DNA of 64,000 bases from Rapana venosa (Eukaryota; Mollusca; Gastropoda; Neogastropoda; Muricidae). The translations under genes and the position numbers were made by a program. Shown here in pieces: positions 9,976-20,389 of this stretch. The notes under the pieces are model-generated. The model saw only the letters and a list, made by a program, of their open reading frames with translations. It was not told the origin of the DNA and did not search any database. The stretch lies in the NCBI GenBank assembly GCA_028751875.1, contig CM054151.1, positions 44,465,438-44,529,437 of the forward strand, in the 5' to 3' direction. The first letter of the stretch is position 1. Every line of letters begins with the position of its first letter.

Positions 9976-10562
9976 CTACATTTCACTAAACTTCACTACA
10001 CTACTGTACACTACACTACGCTACACTACACTACACTTCACTGCACTGCACTGCACTACTGTACACTACACTACACTGCACTGCACTACACGACACTGCA
10101 CTACACGATACTGCACTGCACTACACTACACTACACTAGACAACACTACACTGCACTACACTACACTACACTACACTACACTACGCTACACTACACTACA
10201 CTTCACTGCACTGCACTGCACTGCACTACTGTACACTACACTACACTGCACTGCACTGCACTACACGACACTGCACTACACGACACTGCACTACACGACA
10301 CTGCACTACACGACACTGCACTGCACGACACTACACTACATTAGACCACACTACACTGGACTACTCTACACTACACTACACTGCACTGCATTGCACTGCA
10401 CTAAGCTACGCTACACTAAACTGCACTACACTACACTACACTGCACTACACTGCACTACTCTACACTACACTACACAGTACACTACACTACACTGCACTA
10501 CACTACACTACACTGCACTGCACTGCACTACACTACACTTCACTACACTACACTGCACTACA
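9976..10562. repeat. (CACTA/CACTG)n satellite, block 2
   Basis: A continuation of the pentanucleotide array after the SINE. It contains local higher-order patches in which a 'CTGCACTACACGACA' phrase repeats several times (10,260-10,330). Confidence 0.96.
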
Positions 10563-10563
10563 G

Positions 10564-10599
<36 letters not shown>

Positions 10600-10734
10600 A
10601 TGGAATTTATAGAGCGCTATATCTTGCAATTACAAATCAGAGCGCTTCCATTCAATCCGCTCCCACACAAGCAACCAACAACGATTAACAATATTCTAAC
10701 AAATTCAATTTTTTTTTTAATGTACACACACACC

Positions 10735-10745
10735 GCGCGCGCGCG

Positions 10746-10843
<98 letters not shown>

Positions 10844-10853
10844 CACACACACA
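10735..10853. repeat. (GC)n(CA)n compound microsatellite
   Basis: A short GC alternation (10,735-10,754) followed by about 100 bp of CA. All of it is alternating purine-pyrimidine, favouring Z-DNA. It lies inside the 3' UTR of the minus-strand LINE. Confidence 0.95.
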
Positions 10854-11212
10854 GGTTGTACACTTCAGCAAGGTGATGGAATTTTGGCTTTTAAAGGCAG
10901 GGACAGATATGAGATGAAACAAGAGGGAAAAATCTTAGGTTTGAAACAGGTATGTTTTGAGGCTGAATTTAAAGCTGTCGTAAGTAGGCTTTTGACGAAG
11001 GGAGAGAGGGAGGTCATTCCAGATTGATGGATCAGAAATAGAGAAAGAGCGACGGCCAACAGTGGATTGGTTGAATCTAGGTATTCGTAAGCCCAAGGTA
11101 TCTGCAGCAGAGCGGAGGGAACGAGAAGGAGTGTACAGGTGAAGGCATTCACAGAGGTAGGAGGGTGCTGTTTTGTGGAGACATTTGTAACAGAGGGTAA
11201 TGATCTTGTACT

Positions 11213-11719
11213 TTACTCTCTATGGCACAGGCAACCAGTGGAGAGATTGCAGGAGTGGAGTAATATGTTCAGATTTTTTTTCTTTTTGAGGACTAATCGA
11301 GCTGAGGAGTTTTGTATGCGTTGAAGGGAGTGGATAGATGATGCTGGCAGACCAGCCAAAAGAGAATTACAATAGTCCAGACGTGAAAGAATAAGAGATG
11401 TGACAAGTTTGGATGTTGCATCAGTGGACAGGTACTTTCGGATTGCACTTATACGCTGTAATTGATAGTAGCAGGACTGGCAGGTCTGGGTGATGAATTT
11501 TTGCATAGAGAGTGTGTTGTCAATAACAACACCTAGATACTTAACTGCAGTGGATAGCGGAACTGATGTACTGCCAAATTCTATTGAATCTGTTGTGATG
11601 GAAGAGAGTTTTTGTTTGGTCCCTATAATCATGGCTTCGGTTTTATCTGCATTTAGCTGTAACTTGTTTTGTATAATCCAGTTTTTACTGTCTCGAAGGC
11701 AAAGTGACATATTTGTCAA
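11213..11719 (-). pseudogene. LINE reverse transcriptase C-terminal fragment
   Basis: A 168-codon open frame containing the region after the catalytic motif: 'NKLQLNADKTEAMIIGT', 'VKYLGVVIDNTLSMQ', and 'LVTSLILSRLDYCNSLLAG'. These are conserved in CR1-like LINEs. The YADD lies just upstream in another frame, and the C-terminal 'LHWLPV'-type block is lost after a frameshift, near a run of lysine codons. Confidence 0.85.
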
Positions 11720-12108
11720 GAGAGAAGGCAGATTTTCAGGAGTGTCACTGCTTTGAATCTGAGAGTCATCAGCGTAGAAATGATGGTTGATCTGGTGACG
11801 GTTTATTATGTATGAGAGTGGAACAGTGCAGAGAGTAAACAGGACAGGGTCCAGAACTGATCCTTGTGGGACTCCACATTCTAGTTTGGCAGGAATTGAT
11901 TGAATTTTGTTTACTGTGACTGTCTGAAATCGATCAGTGAGGTATGAACTAAACCAGGTAAGGGCTGTGCCAGTAACACCGAACGTTTTTTTAGAGACGG
12001 GAGAGAAGGATAGAGTGATCTATAGTGTCAAATGCTGCAGATAAGTCGAGAATAGTGAGAAGGGAGATTTCCCCTGAGTCAGAAGCGTTTAGAAGCGTGT
12101 TTAACGTA

Positions 12109-12566
12109 TGGACTACACTACACTGCACTACACTACACAACACTTCACTACCCTACACTACACTACACTACACTGCACTGCACTTCTGTACACTACACTA
12201 CACTACACTACACTGCACTACACCACTGTACACTACACTACGCTACACTACACTACACTGCACTGCACTGCACTATTGTACACTACACTACACTGCACTA
12301 CACTACACTGCAGTGCAATGCACAGCACTGCACTACACGACACTGCACTACACGACACTGCACTGCACTACACTACACTATACTACATTGCACTACACTA
12401 CACTACACTAGACCACACTACACTGCACTACACTACACTACAACTGCACTGAACTACACTACACTGCACTACACGACACTAAGCCACACTGCACTACACT
12501 GCACTATGCTACGCTACACTACACTACACTACACTACACTGCACTGCACTGCACTACACTACACTA
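12109..12566. repeat. (CACTA/CACTG)n satellite, block 3
   Basis: A resumption of the same pentanucleotide array on the far side of the inserted LINE. It has the same unit and strand orientation as blocks 1 and 2. Confidence 0.96.
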
Positions 12567-13745
12567 CAAGATTCAAGATTCAAGATTCAAGATTTAATTC
12601 CTTTTACCCCTTTTGGGGTATGGCGGATTAAAAATTGAACAGGTGAATAAACCTAACAGCAATACACCCAAAAATAATATAAATACTAACAGGAACTGAA
12701 AAGCAGGAGTTTGTCGCAAAATGATAACCAAACAGTATTGAAGACTCAATACTATATTTTCAAGTATACACATTTTTTATAAGACATAATCTGCACTTGT
12801 GAAAGACAATCAAAATTTCAAGAAATAACTGCAAATCTTATCAATTTTGAGAGCGACAGGAGAACTTTTCGAGATTTGCATTTCATTAGCCTACAAAAAT
12901 TATAACGACATAGGTTGAAGAAAATGTTGGGGAATAAAATCTTGTCGTAAATGTTTGAAGTGGGAACATTCCATGATAAAATAAAATGTATCCCCTGAAA
13001 CAGACAAATTGCATTTTGAACATATTTTTTCTTCCCTTGGTATAAATTATTATGGAAACGTCCAACCTCAATAGGAATCTTGTGACAGCTACAACGAAAC
13101 TTCATAAGAGCGTAAACATATACATCTGGTAGACAAGTTATATATTTTTCCATTCCAAAATCGACCGTATAGTTTTTATTATAAAGGCAACTACTATTAT
13201 TCTACAGCTCAGTTCTCCATTCATTAACAAAATTTTCTGTTAAGAAGGCTTTGGTATGTGAACTTGTAGAATGAATACTTGAACAAAACTGTCTCTCCCA
13301 CAAACAGTCAAATCCGCTTTGTACTAAAATATTTTGTATCTTATTTAGCCATGATGATTGAATCAAAGATGTGTCATGTAAATCTTTCATCATCTGATAA
13401 ACATTTGACGATAGCTTTTCAGACTGGATGTCAAGCAGCTGCATCCAGAAGCGAATCATTCGAACAGAGACCAAAATAGACAAAGGATATCTGCCCGTTT
13501 CTCCATATACTAGCGAAGTTGACGTTGTACGCTTTAAACGAAAAATATACTTTAAAAATCTTAACTGAAACTTATCAATTATTGTTAGGTTTTCATATCC
13601 CCAAATTTCACATCCATACAACAACCCCTTCTTTGTATTGGAGAATAAAAATAGTGTCATCAGTATATAGCAAAATTAAAAGCTTGGCATAGTTGGTTAA
13701 CATTTTTCCATTGAAGAAAGTTGAACATTCAACGACAAAAGTATT
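12567..13745 (-). mobile_element. LINE C-terminal and 3' region with (GAATCTT)n tail
   Basis: On the minus strand this starts with an ORF fragment (13,202-13,660) containing 'LLYGCEIWGYEN' and 'GETGRYPLSILVSVRMI', the C-terminal domain of a non-LTR retrotransposon ORF2. The frame 12,818-13,153 continues it with shifts. A cysteine-containing 'CSKCNL' block is readable in another frame near 13,010. The element ends in a four-copy 7-bp tail at 12,567-12,595. A second remnant of this family is at 18,779-18,880. The exact LINE clade is uncertain. Confidence 0.75.
13202..13660 (-). pseudogene. LINE ORF2 C-terminal domain fragment
   Basis: A 152-codon open frame. Family-typical residues are LYGCEIWG near the start, 'LRFLKYIFRLKRTT', then 'VYGETGRYPLSI' and 'RMIRFWMQLL'. 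This region lies downstream of the catalytic RT core, which is absent here. Confidence 0.75.
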
Positions 13746-13751
13746 TAATAA

Positions 13752-13944
13752 CTGCACTACAATGCACTGCACTACACTACACTACACTACACTACATTAC
13801 TCTACACTGCACTACTCTACACTGCACCGCACTGCACTACACTACACTACACTACACTACACTACACTACACTACATTACATTACACTACACTACACTAC
13901 ATTGCACTATACTATACTACACTGCACTACATTACACTACACTG
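13752..13944. repeat. (CACTA)n satellite, block 4
   Basis: A short block of the same pentanucleotide, with ATTAC and ACTCT variants. Confidence 0.95.
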
Positions 13945-13994
13945 AGCGCTTTGATTTGTTGCTTTACAAGATTCAGCGCTATATAAATTCCATA

Positions 13995-14033
<39 letters not shown>

Positions 14034-14084
14034 TATTATTATTATTATTACACTGCACTCCACTGCACTCCACTACACTATTAT
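13945..14084 (+). mobile_element. LINE/SINE 3' tail with long (TTA)n, then satellite remnant
   Basis: The sequence 'GAGCGCTTTGATTTGTTGC' through 'AGCGCTATATAAATTCC' matches the terminus of the type B SINE. About 50 bp of (TTA)n follows (13,999-14,050), then a few CACTG/CACTC units to 14,084. Only the tail inserted, or only the tail survives. Confidence 0.8.
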
Positions 14085-14103
14085 TCACTTGATTCAACCC
14101 ATA

Positions 14104-14109
<6 letters not shown>

Positions 14110-14151
<42 letters not shown>

Positions 14152-14166
14152 TGTGTGTGAGTGTGT

Positions 14167-14204
<38 letters not shown>
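14110..14204. repeat. (TG)n microsatellite
   Basis: A TG dinucleotide run with three interruptions. Confidence 0.96.
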
Positions 14205-14206
<2 letters not shown>

Positions 14207-14572
14207 GTCATAGTTGCTAATTGTCATACAGCGTGAAGACATCCGTATGTATAACACGAAAGTGCTTATATATCATTTACTTCTTGTTGTGTCAAAACTA
14301 CATCAGTTCTTATTCTTCGTCATCGAGCGCATAGACATTAAGTCACTGTTGTCTTTCATATGAGAAGAAATGCATTGTACTGCCGTTAAGCCCCTGACAA
14401 GTCAGATCTAGCGCATCCGACTTCGGCGTCTTTTTAGATTAAAGTGGTCATTCTCCTAAACTGGTTGCTGTCACTCAGCTGCCGAGTCCAGTCTACCCTC
14501 GAGGTCATCCTCCTCCTCTGTCTTCACAGCCGTTCCCACCTTTCACATCCTCCTGTCTTCAAACGTCAAACT
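14205..14572. other. Unassigned sequence
   Basis: No gene or repeat recognised between the TG tract and the SINE. Confidence 0.3.
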
Positions 14573-14920
14573 AGGGACTGGATAGCCTAGTGGTTAGAAC
14601 ATTGCCCTCGCAATCTGACAACCCAGGTTCAATTCCGGTTCAAGGGAATATTTTCCCCTGGAGTTAACATCAGTGCAGACTCCACTCTCCCAAAGTCCTT
14701 CGGATGAGACTATAAACCGAGGCCCCGTGTGCGAAAACACGCAGACATCTTGCACACACGTTAAATCCTGTTCCGCTTTTCGTAAGAGTAGGCCATTGTG
14801 TGCCGGTGGAAACAGATGACAAAATTACAAAACCGCATGCACATGGGGACTGGATGTTAAAAAAAAGCACATAGGTGCTTATTCCATTATCCTCGATATA
14901 AAAGAATAATAATAATATTA
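14573..14920 (+). mobile_element. tRNA-derived SINE, type A, near full length
   Basis: An A box, TAGCCTAGTGG (14,583-14,593), and a B box, GGTTCAATTCC (14,626-14,636), which carries one change from the 2.1-kb copy. The central domain 'CTTCGGATGAGACTATAAA' follows near 14,699. The 3' end has a short hairpin (GCAC...GTGC near 14,868) and then 'CATTATCCTCGATATAAAAG' with TAA units. The antisense open frame 14,670-14,870 is a shadow. Confidence 0.88.
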
Positions 14921-15570
14921 TCTGTGAATCTTGTGAAGAAAATCATCTGTATCAATGTGCCTGTCAGTATTGTAATTGCGCTTCATGGGATGATTAAAGT
15001 GTCTTTACTTGACTTGAACTGACATAGCCAAACCATATAATTCAACACGCAACTCAGCACATTATAAACAATTGTTCAGGGTTTTGTTTTCAGATTTAGT
15101 TTCCTAAAAGCCTTCTTGGTCTGCAGAACTGCCATGAACGCTGCACCACTCCTTCCAAGATTGCTGTTTATAATTATAGAGCTGCGTAACTCAGCGAGCT
15201 AATGCACGAATTTGTGGCTGATGAATCTTAAACCACAGTGACAACCAGAGTACACGTTCTATCATTTTGCTGTTATCAGTCAACATCATTTTGTTCCAGA
15301 AGCCGAATAGGGCTGCCCTTCTCAGATCTGCTGAGAACAGCCACTGACAGAAGAGTCTGGAGAAGAGTGTTTCTTCTGCACTCTGGTGCTCTGGAGGATC
15401 TCCAGTTCAACCTTTCTGTCGTTAAAATTCTAAGTTGTTTTTGTTTCAAAATTTCCATCCTTGAATGGCTGGTTTTTAATGTGTGTGGAGTACTGGCAGA
15501 GGTTAGGTACTGGTTGAGTCTTAATCACAGCATTGTCTCATTCAAAAAAGGTGTTTAACATAACTCAAGT
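14921..15570. other. Unassigned sequence
   Basis: No gene recognised. A short 'TTGACTTGA' near 15,008 hints at another element tail. The 106-codon frame 15,238-15,558 has no confident domain. Confidence 0.3.
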
Positions 15571-15574
15571 ACAG

Positions 15575-15654
15575 AAGAATATTGTTGTTGGTGTTGTTGT
15601 TTTTGTTGCTGCTGCTGTTGTTGTTGTTGGTTCTGGTGTTGTTGCTGGTGTTGT

Positions 15655-15689
<35 letters not shown>

Positions 15690-15707
15690 TTGCTGGTGTT
15701 GTTGTTA

Positions 15708-15744
<37 letters not shown>

Positions 15745-15770
15745 AACAGCCGTTGTTGTTGTTGTTGTGC
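15575..15770. repeat. (TTG/TGC)n trinucleotide tract
   Basis: About 195 bp of TTG with CTG interspersions. The poly-Leu and poly-Val frames are translation artefacts. The CTG-containing runs could form hairpins. Confidence 0.94.
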
Positions 15771-16440
15771 GTTCACCAGCTTAACACCCTGGATGTCACA
15801 CAGAATGTGTACTCTGACTCACTCAACCCACCTGGGAATAATCACTGTGAGGTTGAAATTGCACAACTGAATGAAAAGTTTGCGTCTATGACTGTTTTTA
15901 AGTACCTCGCAATATAGGCAGCGATACTGCGACTTCAGAGGATTTTTTCTCTCTTAAAAGAGAGTGCAGATTGTTATGTTAAGAGCTTGTCATGGCTGAA
16001 GGAAATCTCAAAACATTTTACAACATAACAACATTTTAGTGTAAGGCTTTGGCAATTAGCTGAAATCAATAACTGACACAGCTTTTGCCTGAGCCATTTA
16101 CAGAAGAATGAAACAATACAAAACAGTAACGCTGTTGATATTTCGCACTTTGATATGACGGATAACTTCTTCCCTTAAAACGCCAAATCAACCACTATCA
16201 CGATGTAAGCTCTAAAGTTGTTGTTATACAAAACGATGTACTGTGTGATCTTGTTACTATGATTTTGAATTCAGTATGTCTAAACCCCCTTCTATCACAC
16301 ACAGTACATAAGTCACCATCATTCATTACTTTGTCCGTTTCTTTATTATATACGAAAATATTAATATTCCCAATTTGACGATTAATGCAATCTTCGTCTG
16401 TTAGTATGTCACACTGTCTGTCCGTTTGTCCGTCTGTCCG
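15771..16440. other. Unassigned sequence
   Basis: No gene or repeat recognised, apart from a short TCCG/TCTG-rich patch near 16,415-16,445 leading into CT repeats. Confidence 0.3.
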
Positions 16441-16447
16441 TCTGTCT

Positions 16448-16450
16448 GTT

Positions 16451-16481
<31 letters not shown>

Positions 16482-16611
16482 AAACTCTCTCTCTCTTTTT
16501 TTTTTACCTTTGTTTTGTTGATAGTCCCTAATCAGGGCAAGGGCCGAATGAAAAAATGTATGTGCATGCTTATTCTTTTACCCTTGAAAAATAAAGATTC
16601 ATTCATTTATT

Positions 16612-16681
<70 letters not shown>
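16448..16681. repeat. CT microsatellite tracts
   Basis: Two CT tracts (about 16,448-16,495 and 16,611-16,681) are separated by about 110 bp of unassigned sequence. The second ends one base before the inferred 5' end of the 2A-bearing LINE. Confidence 0.93.
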
Positions 16682-16683
<2 letters not shown>

Positions 16684-17138
16684 GGGGCCCGATCACGTAA
16701 TGCGAAGGTGAAGACGTAGGGAAATTGCTCTAGTATTTTTGTGAATTAGTAGCTAGTTTTAAGTGGCCTTAATTCTTCATTGTTAGCATACAGTTAGATA
16801 AGGAGGATGGGAATATCGCTGCAGTTGTACAGGGCTGTCTGTGGGACATTTGCGGCAGTATTCGCCTGCTTCATGTCCAAACGGGCAGAATTCAAATCAG
16901 CCATGGCAGTGTCCATCTTGACGCTAAAAAGTGGCCGAGACGGTGTCTTGTTAGGACTGACCCTCACCTATCTATTCTGGGGGGGCCTTTTGCTTCGGTG
17001 TGGTGATGTGGAGATGAACCCTGGACCTGGTCAAGGACGGAAGCTGAGGCAAACTAGCCTGACGAGTGGTGCTGGTGGTCGTAGCACTATCACAGGAAAA
17101 GCTGCACGGAATACCAAAGTAAGTGCAGATATGGCCGC
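16682..17138 (+). mobile_element. LINE 5' end (5' UTR and start of ORF), cut by gap
   Basis: A short GC-rich leader (16,682-16,806) precedes an ORF with a 2A-like motif. 2A peptides at ORF N-termini are known in some CR1/L2/Rex-type LINEs of molluscs and echinoderms. The downstream endonuclease and RT are not visible because the assembly gap begins at 17,139 and the contig beyond it is unrelated. Confidence 0.65.
16807..17138 (+). CDS. LINE ORF N-terminus with 2A-like ribosome-skipping motif (partial)
   Basis: An open frame of about 110 codons running into the gap. An in-frame TAG at 16,795-16,797 makes this ATG the first available start. Residues about 46-65 form a hydrophobic stretch (GVLLGLTLTYLFWGGLLLRC). 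GDVEMNPGP follows at residues 66-74, a perfect match to the DxExNPGP consensus of 2A peptides. In that family the ribosome skips the bond between the final Gly and Pro (here 73/74), releasing the leader from the downstream product. The next segment is basic and Ser/Thr-rich (RKLRQTSLTSG...). The hydrophobic leader could act as a signal sequence, as reported for some echinoderm 2A leaders; this is inference. A host gene with a 2A leader is the alternative. Confidence 0.68.
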
Positions 17139-17638
17139 NNNNNNNNNNNNNNNNNNNNNNNNNNNNNNNNNNNNNNNNNNNNNNNNNNNNNNNNNNNNNN
17201 NNNNNNNNNNNNNNNNNNNNNNNNNNNNNNNNNNNNNNNNNNNNNNNNNNNNNNNNNNNNNNNNNNNNNNNNNNNNNNNNNNNNNNNNNNNNNNNNNNNN
17301 NNNNNNNNNNNNNNNNNNNNNNNNNNNNNNNNNNNNNNNNNNNNNNNNNNNNNNNNNNNNNNNNNNNNNNNNNNNNNNNNNNNNNNNNNNNNNNNNNNNN
17401 NNNNNNNNNNNNNNNNNNNNNNNNNNNNNNNNNNNNNNNNNNNNNNNNNNNNNNNNNNNNNNNNNNNNNNNNNNNNNNNNNNNNNNNNNNNNNNNNNNNN
17501 NNNNNNNNNNNNNNNNNNNNNNNNNNNNNNNNNNNNNNNNNNNNNNNNNNNNNNNNNNNNNNNNNNNNNNNNNNNNNNNNNNNNNNNNNNNNNNNNNNNN
17601 NNNNNNNNNNNNNNNNNNNNNNNNNNNNNNNNNNNNNN
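17139..17638. other. Assembly gap, exactly 500 N
   Basis: Five hundred unknown bases, a round number used for scaffold joins. It cuts the LINE ORF. The sequence on its right starts abruptly with DNA that recurs at 34,023, so order and distance across the gap are unreliable. Confidence 0.98.
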
Positions 17639-18130
17639 GTGAGAAGTCTCTTCATATCATGGATGTTGCTATGCTCCAACAAAACACAGGGAATGAATTT
17701 TGGCTTAGTGTGCATGAAAGCAGAGGTTGAGTTCATTGTCCAGGGATACCATGGGTTGCTGTACACCCAGAGGAGCATATATAGGTAGCATATTGTAAAA
17801 ACAAAACCAAAAACATTGTATGTCGCTTGAAGTTTATGGTCCTATTCTCCACTTTATTTTTTGTAGGAGGTTTGGAGTTTATTAATTGTGGGGGTCTAGT
17901 TCGTGGTCATCCCCCCTCCCCCCTCAACTCTCTATTTATATTCTGCTTTTGTTTTCTTGCTTGTGTTGTTATTTTGGTTTTTGTTGTGTCTGAAAGTTTT
18001 TGTTTGGTTTGGTTTGGTGGTTTTTGGTGTTATTGTTTCTGTCTCTTGATATTTTTCGTGGTTTTTGTCGGGGTGTGTTGGTTTGTTGTTTGTTTACTGT
18101 GTGAGCTTATAGGCATTCGCGGTTTACTAT
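17639..18130. other. Unassigned T/G-rich sequence (also 34,023-34,514)
   Basis: No gene recognised. The 108-codon frame 17,827-18,153 is Phe/Val/Cys-rich, as expected from T/G-rich DNA. Confidence 0.3.
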
Positions 18131-18157
18131 TATTACCATGGATGTATCCATAAGGGT

Positions 18158-18240
18158 GGGGGACTGAATGTAAAAAAAAAAAGCACTCGGTGAGTGCATT
18201 TAAATCCATTATCTTCCAAATAAAATAATTTGTCATTATC
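18158..18240 (+). mobile_element. Type A SINE 3' tail (also 34,542-34,624)
   Basis: The sequence 'GGGGGACTGAATGT', an A run, a GCACTC/GAGTGC hairpin, and 'ATCCATTATCTTCC' before 'AAATAAAAT' match the end of the type A SINE at 14,840-14,905. Confidence 0.7.
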
Positions 18241-18430
18241 ATTGTCTTTTGTCTTTCTCTACTCTTTCTCACTCGCTCTCTCTCCAGAGATTAATTCCTT
18301 TTTGCTCTAATGTTATGTCAAGCATGTCACCATTCTTAACACCTCAAATTCTAAAGTTTATTCTCCTCGTAGCTTGCCAGCTTTGTTTTTATTTGCATTT
18401 TTGCAGTTGTATTTGACTTGTGAGTTGTGG

Positions 18431-18527
18431 GGGGGGGGGCTGGGGGGCGCCCGCGTGGGGCGGGGGTGGCGGGCGTTGGGGGGGGGGCGCGGGGGGGGAG
18501 GGCGCGGGCCGTGTTGGGTTGGTTGGT
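18431..18527. repeat. G-rich low-complexity block (also 34,815-34,911)
   Basis: Runs of 7-10 G separated by GC-rich spacers. It has the makings of a G-quadruplex on the plus strand. The Gly/Trp/Arg frame across it is an artefact. Confidence 0.85.
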
Positions 18528-18778
18528 GCTGGAAGTTGTCTGTTCAATTTTTGTCTATCTACCCTTGAGTGGGCATTAAACAAACTGTGAAAACAAACAA
18601 AAAGCCTAAACAAACTAAACCCCCAAGCAAACAAACTACAAACTTGAAAAAAAAAAAAAAAAGAAAAAAAAAACCAGTCAAATACATCTTCTTCTCATTA
18701 TCAGTCAACTCCTCTTTGGAGGCGGAACGTAAATATTTTTTTATCTACCTTAAATAACTCTGACAGAATTAAAAATTT

Positions 18779-18880
18779 GTGCATGTAAATCTTTCATCAT
18801 GTGATAAAAAATGTCGACCACAGTTCTTTTCAGAATGAAAGATCTGTCAGTTGCATCCAAAAACAGAGGGGATCATTGGA
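18779..18880 (-). mobile_element. LINE ORF2 remnant (also 35,163-35,264)
   Basis: About 100 bp closely resemble 13,372-13,470, sharing 'GTAAATCTTTCATCATNTGATAAA' in part and 'GCATCCA(A/G)AA'. It is a small decayed copy of the LINE at 12,567-13,745. Confidence 0.65.
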
Positions 18881-19745
18881 CACAAGCGAATACACTTGTT
18901 TCCTGTGACCTTCGATTGGGCCAAGTTTTATAAACATGGTCTATCGCGCACTCTTGCTTTACCTCTCGGCAGCCTTTTTTGTTATTGACTGTTGTTTTTC
19001 AAATCTCAAGTTCTTATAGAAATTATAATGTTATTTTTTGTTCTGGTAGCATGTAGGCTTATTGAGTCAGTGTTGATAATAGGCTGTGCTATTGCTTGTT
19101 TCCAGTGTTTTACGATACTATTAAAGCCGTACCTTAGCTATGGCCCTCTGCCATGCAAGTAGGCAAAAATATTAGGTTCTATACAAAACCAAGCACTTTT
19201 TTCTGTCTATTGTATTTGATTGGCCAAGAGACTTCAGTTCTGACCTACATGGTTATTCTATTTACAACCATTGTGCTTTACACATAAAAAAGACTAGATG
19301 GCGACCATTGTAAGTTCTGAAGTATGAATGAAAAACATGAGACAAGAGAACAAAGTGACACTGCTAGAGTCTTAGAGGGCCAGTAGTTTATCTCTCGGCA
19401 GTTGCAAAGGATTTTGTTTTTTTCTTACTGATCTGTCAAGATTCCAAAGAGTGAGCCTTTCCTTTGTGTTCTGGCTGAATGATGGAACAGTTCTGTGGTT
19501 AAGGTTTCCTTTTTTGTTTTTGTTTTTTATTTCTTTAAAACTGTTGATTATTCCTGTGCTAATTAAGTACTGGAGAGAGTTCCTATTTAGGAATTGGGGT
19601 CAGTTTTGAACTGTAGATGAGGAATAGGAACATTGATAATGCTGTTGGAGGATTACCACCCTGCAAACTAAAGGAAGAACTCAGTTCAATATTCTTTGTG
19701 CATGTGTCCAGATACTTAAGCTGTCGTCCCCTAATGCATTGTGCA
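18881..19745. other. Unassigned sequence (also 35,265-36,129)
   Basis: Single-copy-looking AT-rich DNA apart from its exact duplicate. I see no gene or known repeat. Confidence 0.3.
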
Positions 19746-20055
19746 CCCCCCCCCTCACCACCACACACACACACACACAGAGTGAGCAGACATGCACCCA
19801 CCTCCCCCATCCACACGTACTAACATACACACAACTATCTCTTGTAAAAACCTAGTTGTTCATTTTATTTGTGTTGGTTTGTATTCAATTGTCTGTTTTA
19901 TGTTGTTATTGTTGCTGTTGTTGTTGTTTGTACTATGTGTGTATGTGTGTAGTTTTCTTGTTGGTTCTTGTTCGCTTTTATCGTTTTTTGTTCTTGTTGT
20001 TGTTCAGTTCTTTGTATGGTTGGAGGGGCTGTGGATGTGTGTGTGTAGTGTCTGT

Positions 20056-20097
20056 GGGGGGGGGGGGGTGGGGGGGGGGGGGGGGGGGGGGGGGGGG
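20056..20097. repeat. Poly-G tract (also 36,440-36,481)
   Basis: G13, one T, then G28. Both copies have identical lengths, which is unusual for a homopolymer of this size. Confidence 0.95.
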
Positions 20098-20389
20098 TGT
20101 TGGTGGGAGTGGGTGGGGTAGGGGTTTGGGGAGGAGTAGTGGCGTTTTGGTTTTGTTTGGTTTGCTATGTTTTTATGGTGGAAATATTTTCAGAAGAATT
20201 TCTCTTCTTTAATTTGAGTTGTATGGTTAACATTGTTCATGTGTGTTTTTTGTTGTTGTTATTTTTCATTTTTAAATTTCTATGTATGCATCTTACTTAT
20301 TTTTCTCTTGTTTGATTTGTTTTGTGTTTAAAATTGCTTATAGGTTTTCTTTATCTATTTTTGTATATATGTTCATCTTTTTTCTTTTT

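Larger units (their letters stand above)
10563..12108 (-). mobile_element. CR1-like LINE, 5'-truncated, with (TTA)n tail
   Basis: On the minus strand the element begins inside the reverse transcriptase at the satellite border. It passes GVPQGS (11,858-11,875) and the catalytic YADD (11,765-11,776), then the thumb and C-terminal 'LSRLDYCNSLLAGLP' in the open frame 11,213-11,719. It continues through a decayed C-terminus to about 10,865. A 3' UTR follows, interrupted by a GC/CA tract (10,735-10,853), with the terminus 'AGCGCTCTATAAATTCCAT' and a TTA-type tail. Homologous to the LINE at 59,440-62,160. Frameshifts at both ends of the main frame make it non-functional. Confidence 0.88.

Noticed and set aside
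8810..12452. Long Tyr-Thr-Leu-His repeat proteins (up to 231 residues)
   Set aside because: They are translations of the CACTA pentanucleotide: all frames are open because the unit lacks stop codons in most phases. No start context or non-repeat domain exists.
8811..14084. CRISPR-like or other regularly spaced array
   Set aside because: The spacing is a simple 5-bp tandem repeat with no unique spacers, in eukaryotic DNA.
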